Notes under the pieces: model-generated | What the model saw: the letters and a program-made list of their open reading frames with translations, nothing else | What the model was told of the DNA's origin: nothing | The model's database searches: none | Shown here: positions 7,710 through 15,033 of the stretch, piece by piece | Numbering within the stretch: position 1 is the first letter of the stretch | Layout of the letters: each line of letters begins with the position of its first letter | Program-made: the position numbers and the translations under genes | Assembly: GCF_007164525.1 (NCBI RefSeq) | Contig: NZ_AP019791.1 | Location: forward strand, 2,901,501-2,965,500 | DNA: 64,000 nucleotides | Origin: Rubrobacter xylanophilus | GTDB taxonomy: Bacteria; Actinomycetota; Rubrobacteria; Rubrobacterales; Rubrobacteraceae | Direction of reading: 5' to 3'

Positions 7710-8329
7710 TCGTTTTCGGGGGGCACGAACCGGGCGTAGTAGCCGGTTCGTGGTCCGAGGCGGCCCTCGTAGCGCAGGCCGGCGGCCTCGGCGCGGGAGA
7801 GGAGGGTTCGGAGGGGGACCATGTGGGGGTCTGGGAGGAGTTCGCCGACGACGAGTCGGCCGCCGGGTTTGAGGACGCGGTGGAGTTCGCGCAGGGCGCG
7901 GTCCTGGTCGGGGATCTCCCCGAGGGTTGCGACGAGGTAGGCGGCGTCGAAGGAGTGGTCGGGGTAGGGGAGGCTTTGGGCGTCGCCGCGGGTGGGGGTG
8001 ATGTTGTGGATGTTCTTTGCGGCCGCGCGGCGGGTGGTGTGGTCGATCATCTTCTGCTGGAGGTCCAGGACGTGCAGGGTGCCGCCGGGGGAGATCCAGC
8101 GTGCGGTGTGGAGGGCGTAGTAGCCGGTGCCTGGGCCGACCTCCAGGATACGTTCGCCGGGGGAGGGGGAGAGGGTGCGGCGCAGCCGGTTGCGGGTGAG
8201 GAGGGGGCGGGGGAGGCTCACGGCGAGCCGGTAGCGGTAGGGGCAGGCGGCGGGATGGCGGCGGGCGCGGAGGGTGTAGAGGAAGGCGGCCGCGAGCAGG
8301 GCGGCGGGGATCAGGGTTCGCTTGCGCAC
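7706..8329 (-). CDS. Class I SAM-dependent methyltransferase (UbiE-like), membrane-anchored
   Basis: Protein of 207 residues with an N-terminal basic-hydrophobic segment (RKRTLIPAALLAAAFLYTLRARR) that looks like a membrane anchor, then a Rossmann methyltransferase domain. The SAM motif I is ILEVGPGTGYY, motif II is LHVLDLQQKMI, and HRVLKPGGRLVVGE is the post-II signature of the UbiE/Methyltransf_11 group. The substrate is unknown. GTG at 8329 is used as start. It lies 16 bp downstream of the htrA gene and may be co-transcribed with it. Confidence 0.78.
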   Translation of the reverse strand: MRKRTLIPAALLAAAFLYTLRARRHPAACPYRYRLAVSLPRPLLTRNRLRRTLSPSPGERILEVGPGTGYYALHTARWISPGGTLHVLDLQQKMIDHTTRRAAAKNIHNITPTRGDAQSLPYPDHSFDAAYLVATLGEIPDQDRALRELHRVLKPGGRLVVGELLPDPHMVPLRTLLSRAEAAGLRYEGRLGPRTGYYARFVPPEND

Positions 8330-8345
8330 CGGATTTCCCTCTCTG

Positions 8346-9425
8346 CTAGGGGCGTTCGCCGAGGGTCACGTCGAGGGTGCGGCGCTCGCCGTTGCGGACC
8401 ACCGTCACGCTCACCTCGTCGCCCGGTTGGTAGTCCCTGAGGGCCGAGTAGAGGTCGCCGGAGCTGCGGATCTGTGTGTCGTCCAGCGCCACGATGATAT
8501 CGCCGCGGCGCAGGCCTGCCTCGTCGGCCGGCGTTCCCCGCTCCACCTGGGCCACCAGGGCGCCCGAGGTCACCTCCAGCCCGTAGAGCTCCGCCTCCTG
8601 GCGGGTCAGGTCCACCGGGACGATCCCCAGGAACGGCTCCCGCACCTCGCCGGTCTCTATGAGCTGGTCGGCCACCGAGGTCGCCACCGAGGCCGGGATG
8701 GCAAAACCGATGCTCTCCGCCCCCGTCTGGGGGGGCAGGTAGGCGACGTTTATCCCGATGATCTCGCTGGAGCGGTTCGCCAGGGCGCCGCCCGAGGAGC
8801 CCGGCGAGATCGCGGCGTCCGTCTGGATCAGGCCGGTCAGCGAGGGGATCTGGACTCCCCCGGTGAACCGGGCGGGGATCTCGCGGTCCAGCCCGCTGAC
8901 CACGCCGGCGGTGACCGTGGACTCGAAGCCCGAGGGGCTGCCGATGGCCACCGCGAGCTGGCCCACGATGGGCTCGGCGTCGCTGAAGGTGGCGGCGGGG
9001 AGGTCGTCCCGGTTCACCTTGACGACGGCGATGTCCGTGCGGGGGTCGGAGCCCACCACCCGGCCGCGCTCGGTGGAGCCGTCGGCGAAGGCCACGTTCA
9101 CCTCGTCGGCGCCCTCCACCACGTGGTTGTTGGTGATGATGTAGCCGTCCTTGCGGTAGATGACGCCGCTGCCCACCCCGCTCTGGCTCTCCGGGCCGAA
9201 GGGGGTGAGCTGGATCTCCTGGGTGTTCACCTGCACCACGCTGGGCTCCACCTTCGCCGCCACCTGCGCCACCGGCTCGTCCTGCGGGATGTTTTGGGTC
9301 GCCTGCGCCGGGCTCTGACCGGTCTGCCGCTGGCCTTCGTCTTCCGAGCAGGCCCCGGCCAGCAGGGCGGCGAAGAGCATCGCCGCGGCCGCGGCGACGG
9401 CCGCTGTCCTGGATCTCACGATCAT
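8346..9425 (-). CDS. htrA: HtrA/DegP-like serine protease with PDZ domain, lipoprotein
   Basis: Envelope quality-control protease of 359 residues. A signal peptide ends in the lipobox LLAGAC, with Cys26 as predicted lipid attachment site. The trypsin-like domain carries His101 (NNHVV), Asp131 (RTDIAVV) and Ser211 (PGSSGGAL), followed by one PDZ domain at about residues 262-355 containing RRGDIIVALD. Family members degrade or refold damaged exported proteins. The ATG at 9425 has AGGAGG 9-14 bases upstream. It is divergent from a small HATPase-like gene. Confidence 0.92.
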   Translation of the reverse strand: MIVRSRTAAVAAAAAMLFAALLAGACSEDEGQRQTGQSPAQATQNIPQDEPVAQVAAKVEPSVVQVNTQEIQLTPFGPESQSGVGSGVIYRKDGYIITNNHVVEGADEVNVAFADGSTERGRVVGSDPRTDIAVVKVNRDDLPAATFSDAEPIVGQLAVAIGSPSGFESTVTAGVVSGLDREIPARFTGGVQIPSLTGLIQTDAAISPGSSGGALANRSSEIIGINVAYLPPQTGAESIGFAIPASVATSVADQLIETGEVREPFLGIVPVDLTRQEAELYGLEVTSGALVAQVERGTPADEAGLRRGDIIVALDDTQIRSSGDLYSALRDYQPGDEVSVTVVRNGERRTLDVTLGERP

Positions 9426-9512
9426 CTTCCGGGCACCTCCTGCCGCGCCTCCAACTCGAACAAACTTCTATACGGGCGTGAACCGCGCCGGTTTCCGTTG
9501 TACCCTCGGGAG

Positions 9513-9857
9513 GTGGCCGGAGAAACCGGGACGGAGCGCGTGCCCGCCGAGCTGGCCCGGGCCGGGGAGGCCCGGCACTACATCACCTGGCTCGGCGGCG
9601 CCGCCGGTCTGCGCGGGGAGGATCTGCACGGGCTCGCGGTCGCCGCCGAGGCCGTCCTCACCGACGTGCTGCTCGCCTCCGATGGGGGGACCATGGAGAT
9701 CTCGGCCCGCAGCGAGGGCGGGCTGCTGAGGATAGAGATCTCCCACCCCTCGGCGGGGGGCCGGGTGCGCAACCTCGAGGCGGTGCTGGAGCGCTTTCTC
9801 GACGGGCACGAGCTCTCCCCCGGAAGGAGCGTCCTCGTGAAGCGGCTTCCCGCCTAG
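9513..9857 (+). CDS. Small HATPase/RsbW-like protein, probably degenerate
   Basis: Protein of about 114 residues resembling the anti-sigma-factor kinase fold: an RHYITWLGGAAGL start, an LHGLAVAAEAVLTDVLLAS helix where the ATP N-box should be, then EISARSEGGLLRIEISHPS strands. The asparagine of the N-box (normally ELVxNAxxH) is not seen, and the G1 motif is not clear, so ATP binding is doubtful. The end (GHELSPGRSVLVKRLPA) fits the last strand of the fold. The start is uncertain: GTG 9513 lacks a well-spaced ribosome site, and GTG 9540 is an alternative. The stop overlaps the convergent gene by CTAG. Confidence 0.5.
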   Translation: MAGETGTERVPAELARAGEARHYITWLGGAAGLRGEDLHGLAVAAEAVLTDVLLASDGGTMEISARSEGGLLRIEISHPSAGGRVRNLEAVLERFLDGHELSPGRSVLVKRLPA

Positions 9858-10132
9858 GAGGAGAGGGCCCGCAGCCGCTCCTTCACCCGCTCCTCCTCGT
9901 CGCGCAGGTGGCGGAAGACGTCCTGGGCGAAGCGCACGGCGTGCTCCTCGGGGAGGTTGATCCTGCGGTTTTTCAGGACGGAGTCGAGCTCCTTTATCGC
10001 CGCCTCGGCCATCCCTACCATCATCTCCGCCTGCTTGAGCATCTCCGCGCGCTCCTCCTCGGGGATGTCGGCGCCAAGGCGCAGGCGTTCCCGGTGCTCC
10101 TCCAGGTACCTTATGAAGTCCCTTATACCCAT
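9854..10132 (-). CDS. Small helical protein of unknown function
   Basis: Protein of 92 residues, rich in Glu, Arg and Ala and almost certainly all-helical, with no membrane segment or cysteine. It begins MGIRDFIRYLEEHRERLRLG and contains IPEEERAEMLKQAEMMVGMA. I do not recognise the family. Reading-frame composition and an ATG at 10132 preceded by TATAAT argue that it is real. It follows the DPOR-like B gene by 23 bp on the same strand but has its own promoter-like sequence. The stop overlaps the convergent small HATPase-like gene. Confidence 0.65.
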   Translation of the reverse strand: MGIRDFIRYLEEHRERLRLGADIPEEERAEMLKQAEMMVGMAEAAIKELDSVLKNRRINLPEEHAVRFAQDVFRHLRDEEERVKERLRALSS

Positions 10133-10144
10133 CGCCAGCCCGGC

Positions 10145-10150
10145 ATTATA
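10145..10150 (-). promoter_or_regulatory. TATAAT -10 box for the 92-residue gene
   Basis: Perfect TATAAT on the minus strand 12 bp upstream of the ATG at 10132, which would give a near-leaderless transcript. Leaderless mRNAs are common in actinobacteria. It lies between the stop of the DPOR-like B gene and the next start. Confidence 0.5.
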
Positions 10151-10155
10151 TCCCC

Positions 10156-11598
10156 TCAGAAGCGGGACTCCAGGAAGATCCCGCGGGTCACCTCCGGCGA
10201 GCCCAGCTCCCGGGCCCGCTGCTCGGCCAGCCGCCGGGCCCGCCCCCGCAGGAACACCGGCACCCCGGCCAGCTCCTCCAGCGCCTCCTCGGTCCAGGAG
10301 ATCTCCGGCGGCCCGGGCTCCTCCGGCGGCTCCTCCACCTGCCGGAGGGCCCCATCCAGCGCGTCGGCCAGCACGCTGGAGCCCGCGTACCCCATCAGCG
10401 GCCGCGGAGCGAAGGACCGCTCGCCCGCGGGCGGGCAGAAGGGCAGAAACGGTATCCCCAACGACCCGGCGACCTCCTCCTCCAGCTCGGTGCCCACCAG
10501 CAGGTCCGGGGCGGAGCGCTCGATCCTCCGGTCCACCTCCTCCGGGTCGTCGGCGGCGAAGGCCGCGTCGGTGAAGGTGCTGGCGTGGAACAGGAAGTCC
10601 CGTTCCAGGTGGGTCATGTAGGTGCCGCAGCCGGCCACCCTGAGCCCCACCTCGCGCGAGAGAGCGTACCCCAGCCCCAGCGCGTAGGTGAAGTCCCCGA
10701 AGATGAACACGCTCCTGTCCTCGAAGACCTCCGGCGGGGCCAGCCGGGCGTACCAGGGCAGCTTCGCCGTGCGCGAGAGCTCGCCCCAGATCGCCTGCCG
10801 CACCGTCCGGGCCTCCACCTCGCAGACCCTGGCCGCCGCCCGCAACGCCGCCCCGGTCCCGGACGTCCCGATCATGGGGGTGGTGACCCGCGGGATGCCG
10901 AACTCGTCCTGCAGGTAGAGGGTAGCGGACTCCGCCACCTCCCGGTAGAGGACGACGTTCACCCAGGCCCGGGTGAGGCGGGAGAGCTCCTCCTCCCCGG
11001 CCCCCAGCGGCACCCGGGCGTTGACCCCTATCCCTATCAGGCCCAGGAGCCGCTCCGCCTCGGCGTACTCGGCCTCGGCGTCCCTGCCGAGCGCCGGCGG
11101 CCCGAAGAGGTTCGCGGTGGGCTCGGCGGTGCGGGGCTGGGGGACGGCGTGGGCCCGGATTACGTCCTCGAGCGCGAGCTCCGTCGCCTCCGTCTCGGCC
11201 ATCCCCGGCACCTGCCAGCCGCAGGGGATGAAGTGCGGGCCCCGGCCCGTCTCGGGGTGCGGGGGCAGCGTGAGCTCCCCGGGGGGTTCCTCGCCCGAGA
11301 GCAGGGCCGCCTCCGAGCGGGCGAGGAGGAGGGTCCGGGCCTCCGGGTTGCGCCCGGCGGCCCGGAGCAGGTCCCGCTGCAGGTCGCCCGGGGCCCGGGT
11401 GTCGTCCGGGCGCCGCCACATCGGGCTCAGCGTCAGCGGAGCCGGGGAGCCGTCGCGCCTGCGGTCGGCGTGGAAGAAGGGGAAGTAGTTCTCCCCCGGC
11501 AGGGCGCGCAGCACCGCGTGGGCCTCCCGCAGGCTCGCCGCCAGGTGCAGGATGCCGTGTCCGGACGGGCCCTCGTAGACCCCCCGCAGCAGCCTCAT
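10156..11598 (-). CDS. DPOR/nitrogenase-like subunit B (BchB/ChlB homologue) with altered cluster ligand
   Basis: Protein of 480 residues aligning by eye along the length of BchB/ChlB, the B subunit of dark-operative protochlorophyllide reductase. Matching landmarks are VYEGP at the start, NLFGPPALG, GIGVNARVPLGAG, SVFIFGDFTYALGLG, DLLVGTELEEEVAGSLGIP and the C-terminal domain EELAGVPVFLRGRARRLAEQ. The position of DPOR Asp36, which ligates the shared 4Fe-4S cluster, is Glu36 here (ALPGENY against APQGDTY). A conserved Cys motif of BchB (SSCTAEL) reads RSEAALL at residues 94-100. The ATG at 11598 overlaps the N-gene stop as ATGA. The substrate is unknown; a true protochlorophyllide reductase is unlikely without these ligands. 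Confidence 0.8.
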   Translation of the reverse strand: MRLLRGVYEGPSGHGILHLAASLREAHAVLRALPGENYFPFFHADRRRDGSPAPLTLSPMWRRPDDTRAPGDLQRDLLRAAGRNPEARTLLLARSEAALLSGEEPPGELTLPPHPETGRGPHFIPCGWQVPGMAETEATELALEDVIRAHAVPQPRTAEPTANLFGPPALGRDAEAEYAEAERLLGLIGIGVNARVPLGAGEEELSRLTRAWVNVVLYREVAESATLYLQDEFGIPRVTTPMIGTSGTGAALRAAARVCEVEARTVRQAIWGELSRTAKLPWYARLAPPEVFEDRSVFIFGDFTYALGLGYALSREVGLRVAGCGTYMTHLERDFLFHASTFTDAAFAADDPEEVDRRIERSAPDLLVGTELEEEVAGSLGIPFLPFCPPAGERSFAPRPLMGYAGSSVLADALDGALRQVEEPPEEPGPPEISWTEEALEELAGVPVFLRGRARRLAEQRARELGSPEVTRGIFLESRF

Positions 11599-12938
11599 AG
11601 GTTGGTCGCGGAGTCCAGCGCCTCGGCCCGGTCGAGGGCGCGGACCAGAAACTCCAGCACCCTGCGGGCTCCCCCGTAGCCGTGCACCCCGAGCCGCAGG
11701 AAGTCCCGCGAGCAGCGGCACAGCTGCCCCCGCGCCACCAGCGCCGCGTAGAGGCCCGGGCTGGCCACCACCAGATCGGGGCGCGAGCGCTCTATCCGCT
11801 CCAGCTGGCCCCTCCAGTCCGGCGACTCCACCACGTCCACGTCCGGCCCGAGCGCCCGCAGCTCCTCCGAGAGCAGTCGCCGGTCCAGCCGCGGGACCCC
11901 GACCTCCAGCACCACCGCCCCGGCATCGGCCAGAAAGCGGGCCAGCGGCACCTCCAGCCCCGTGTCCCCGGCGAAGAAGATCCTCTTGCCCCGGATGCGG
12001 TTGCGCAGCGGCTGCAGCTCCTGCCAGACGGCCCGCGCCCGCCCCAGCTCGCTGGCGGTGGACCCGGCGACCCCCGCCACCTCCTGGATGAAGCGGGCCG
12101 TGCCGTCCACCCCGATGGGGCACAGCGTCCGGATCGCCTCGGCCCCGCGCCGCTCCGCGGCCTCGAGCGCCGCCCCGAGGTTGGGGTCCAGCGCGGCGAC
12201 CAGCGTCCCCTCGCCCACGGGCGGAAGTTCCCACACTCCACCCGCCGGGACCGTTCCGGCCACCTCGACCCCGTCGCGGGCCAGCTCGGAGGCCACCTCC
12301 CGCCCGGAGCCGGGGGAGTGGACCGCTCCGAGCAGCGCCACCGGCCGCCGCAGCGGCACTCGGCGCTCCTCCCCGCCCGTCCGGCCCAGCAGACCGGCCA
12401 GCAGACCCCCGCCGCCCTTGGCCGCGCCCTCCTCCCTGGGCGCCGGCACGCCGGAGGCCCCCTCGGGGCACAGCCCGAGGAGCTCCGCCAGCGTCCGGTC
12501 CTCCAGGTCCGTGGCCAGCACCCCGGGCGCCGGGTAGGGCTCGTCCGGGTCCACCGCGAGCACCGGCAGCTCCAGACGCCGGGCGGCGAGCCGGGCCTCG
12601 AACCCGGCGTCCACCCCCAGCCGGCGCGCCGACCGGCCGGCCACCAGGAGCACCGCCTCCAGGCCCCTGAAGCCCGCCGCGGCCTCCACGGTGCCGGAGG
12701 CGACCCGCCCCTGCTCCGGAGGGTCTTCCGGGTCGAGCAGGAGCGAGAGGACCCGCGGGCTGCGCGGCGGCGGGAAGGTTCCCGGTGCAGGAGGCGGCGG
12801 GACGCACCGCAGCAGGTGGGCCTCCGATCGGGTCCCGGCGACCACCACCAGGAGCCCGGGCAGTCGCTCCGCCAGACCCCCCGCGGCGCCGAGCGGGGGG
12901 AGCACGTCCGGAACGCCAGACTCGTTGAGTATGGTCAA
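11595..12938 (-). CDS. DPOR/nitrogenase-like subunit N (BchN/ChlN homologue) lacking cluster cysteines
   Basis: Protein of 447 residues similar to BchN/ChlN. Recognisable segments are LLVVVAGTRSEAHLL (BchN: VGTRTCAHLL), GEGTLVAALDPNLGAALEAA, GKRIFFAGDTGLEVPLARFL and ERIERSRPDLVVASPGL. The three cysteines that bind the NB cluster in BchN (26, 51 and 112 in Rhodobacter) appear absent: no Cys precedes residue 45, position 51 is Glu39, and the third motif reads LLVAGRSARRLG. About 30 residues rich in Gly and Glu (near 165-190) look like an insertion. The TTG at 12938 is preceded by GGAGGGGG. The gene overlaps its B partner; no L (Fe-protein) gene is in the window. Confidence 0.75.
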   Translation of the reverse strand: MTILNESGVPDVLPPLGAAGGLAERLPGLLVVVAGTRSEAHLLRCVPPPPAPGTFPPPRSPRVLSLLLDPEDPPEQGRVASGTVEAAAGFRGLEAVLLVAGRSARRLGVDAGFEARLAARRLELPVLAVDPDEPYPAPGVLATDLEDRTLAELLGLCPEGASGVPAPREEGAAKGGGGLLAGLLGRTGGEERRVPLRRPVALLGAVHSPGSGREVASELARDGVEVAGTVPAGGVWELPPVGEGTLVAALDPNLGAALEAAERRGAEAIRTLCPIGVDGTARFIQEVAGVAGSTASELGRARAVWQELQPLRNRIRGKRIFFAGDTGLEVPLARFLADAGAVVLEVGVPRLDRRLLSEELRALGPDVDVVESPDWRGQLERIERSRPDLVVASPGLYAALVARGQLCRCSRDFLRLGVHGYGGARRVLEFLVRALDRAEALDSATNL

Positions 12939-12999
12939 GCAGACCCCCTCCGGAGGACCCCCGTGGCCGGCATGTTCCCCTCTCGCACCCCGAGCGCCA

Positions 13000-13710
13000 C
13001 TAGTTTAAGCCGTGCAGGGCGTCGAGCGCCAGCTCCACCATGCCGTCCACCGCCGAGCGCAGATCCTCGTCGCTGATCCTGACGACCTCCTCGCCGATGG
13101 TGTCCGAGACCGTCAGCAGGCAGCCGGCCCGCACCCCGCGCATGGCGGCTATGGTGAAGATGGCCGCCGCCTCCATCTCCACCGCCAGCACCCCCAGCCG
13201 GCCCCAGAGCCCGGCCGGGTCCTCCACCGGATCGTAGAAGAGGTCGGAGCTGACCACCGGACCCACGAAGACCCGGCGCCCGGAGCGCTCGGCGGCGTGG
13301 TGGGCGGCGTGCACGATGTCGAAGTGGGCCGCCGGGGCGTAGGGGAGGCCGCGGGTGAGGGAGGAGACGGTGCCGTCCTGCGGTGCGGCGGCGGTGGCGA
13401 CGACGAGGTCGCCGAGGCGCAGCTCCCGGTGGTAGCCGCCGCAGGTCCCCACCCGCACGAGGTTGCGGGCCCCGAGCTGGATGAGCTCCTCCACCACGAT
13501 CGCGGCGCTCGGACAGCCCATCCCGGTGGCCTGCACCGAGACCGGCTTCCCCCGGTAGGAGCCGGTGTAGCCGAGCATGCCGCGCTCCCGGGTGACCAGG
13601 CGCGGGTTCTCGAAGAAGGTCCTGGCTATGTACTCCGCCCGCAGCGGGTCCCCCGGGAGCAGGACGCTCTCGGCGAAGTCTCCGGGCTCCGCACGTACGT
13701 GTACCGGCAT
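13000..13710 (-). CDS. deoD: Purine-nucleoside phosphorylase, DeoD type
   Basis: Cytosolic hexameric-type phosphorylase of 236 residues that cleaves purine (deoxy)ribonucleosides with phosphate to base and (deoxy)ribose-1-phosphate. NP-I family motifs are VLLPGDPLRAEYIA (phosphate site), GMGCPSAAIVVEEL, RVGTCGGY and the substrate site VLAVEMEAAAIF. The active-site aspartate is in TVSDTIGEE. The ATG at 13710 has AGAGGAGG upstream. It is the last of three deo-type genes in this minus-strand run. Confidence 0.93.
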   Translation of the reverse strand: MPVHVRAEPGDFAESVLLPGDPLRAEYIARTFFENPRLVTRERGMLGYTGSYRGKPVSVQATGMGCPSAAIVVEELIQLGARNLVRVGTCGGYHRELRLGDLVVATAAAPQDGTVSSLTRGLPYAPAAHFDIVHAAHHAAERSGRRVFVGPVVSSDLFYDPVEDPAGLWGRLGVLAVEMEAAAIFTIAAMRGVRAGCLLTVSDTIGEEVVRISDEDLRSAVDGMVELALDALHGLN

Positions 13711-13767
13711 ACTGGCGTACCTCCTCTGGTCGTCCTGCCCGGCGGCGTACCCCGCCGGCCTGCTCGC

Positions 13768-15033
13768 TCAGAGGCTATCCAGAATAGCAGGGGGCGGGGG
13801 CACGGGCTTGGGGGAGAGGACGAGCGCCCCGGAGACGAGCCCGGCGGCCCGCCCGACCTCCCGGCCCCCGTAGAGCCGGGCGACCGGCTGGCCCTCCTCG
13901 ACCCGGTCCCCGAGGTCGACCAGGAGCTCCACCCCGGCCCCGGGGTCGACCGGGTCGCCCTTCTTCTGTCGTCCGGCCCCGAGCAGCAGGGCCGCTCTGC
14001 CCACCCCGAGCGCGTCGAAGCGCTCGACGTAGCCCTCTCCCGGCGAGGGGACCTCGCGCACCTCGGAGGAGAGCGGGAGGTCGGCGAGGGAGTCCGGGTC
14101 GCCGCCCTGGGCCCGCACGAAGCGCACGAAGAGCTCGTAGGCGGCCCCGCTCGCGAGCGCCCGCCCGACGGCCCTCTCCGGCTCCGAGACCCCCTTGAGC
14201 TCCAGCAGCCGGACGGCGACGGAGCGGGCCACCTCCCCAAGATCCCGCGGCGCCTCCTCCCCCCGCAGGAAGCGGAGGCTCTCCCGGACCTCCAGGGCGT
14301 TGCCCACGGCCCGGCCCAGGGGGCGGCTCATGTCCGAGATCATGGCCGCCGCCCGGACGCCGAGGTCTTCGCTGAGCCGGATCAGCAGCCGGGCCAGCTC
14401 CCGGGCCTCCTCCGGGGTGCGCATGAAGGCCCCGGAGCCGCACTTGACGTCGTAGAGGAGGTGCCCGGCGCCGGTGGCCGCCTTTTTGGAGACGATGGAC
14501 GACCCGATGAGCGGCAGCGAGTCCACCGTGCCGGTGGCGTCCCTGAGGGCGTAGATGGCCCTGTCGGCCGGGGCAAGCTCCCCGGCTTCGGCGATGGCCA
14601 GCCCGACCTCCTCGACCTGCCGCCGGAAGCGCTCCTCGGTGAGCGAGCAGCTGAAGCCGGGGATGGACTCCAGCTTGTCTATGGTCCCGCCGGTGATCCC
14701 CAGGCCTCGCCCGGAGAGCTTGGCCACCGGCGCCCCGCAGGCTGCGGCGAGCGGGAGGGCGGTGAGGCTGACCTTGTCCCCGACGCCCCCTGTGGAGTGC
14801 TTGTCCACGCACCCCGGGAAGGAGTAGCGTTTCCCGGAGTCCGCCATCGCCCGGGTCAGGGCCAGGGTCTCCTCGTAGCCCATTCCCCGGATGAAGACGG
14901 CCATGAGCAGGGCGGACATCTGGTAGTCCGGGATCCGTCCGGCGGTGTATCCCTCGACCACCGAGCGGATGAGGGACTCCGGCAGCTCCCCGCCCCGCTT
15001 CTTTATCTCTATGGCCTCCAGGACGTCGCTCAC
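13768..15033 (-). CDS. deoA: Pyrimidine-nucleoside (thymidine) phosphorylase
   Basis: Protein of 421 residues of the NP-II family, cleaving thymidine, deoxyuridine or uridine to base and pentose-1-phosphate. Motifs are an N-terminal helical domain (YQMSALLMAVFIRGM), the phosphate-binding loop DKHSTGGVGDKVSL, KLSGRGLGITGGTIDKLE and a C-terminal barrel-sandwich domain. Whether it prefers thymidine or is the broader Pdp type cannot be told here. The GTG at 15033 overlaps the peptidase stop as GTGA. Deoxyribose-1-phosphate made here is the substrate of the DeoB encoded upstream. Confidence 0.93.
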   Translation of the reverse strand: MSDVLEAIEIKKRGGELPESLIRSVVEGYTAGRIPDYQMSALLMAVFIRGMGYEETLALTRAMADSGKRYSFPGCVDKHSTGGVGDKVSLTALPLAAACGAPVAKLSGRGLGITGGTIDKLESIPGFSCSLTEERFRRQVEEVGLAIAEAGELAPADRAIYALRDATGTVDSLPLIGSSIVSKKAATGAGHLLYDVKCGSGAFMRTPEEARELARLLIRLSEDLGVRAAAMISDMSRPLGRAVGNALEVRESLRFLRGEEAPRDLGEVARSVAVRLLELKGVSEPERAVGRALASGAAYELFVRFVRAQGGDPDSLADLPLSSEVREVPSPGEGYVERFDALGVGRAALLLGAGRQKKGDPVDPGAGVELLVDLGDRVEEGQPVARLYGGREVGRAAGLVSGALVLSPKPVPPPPAILDSL

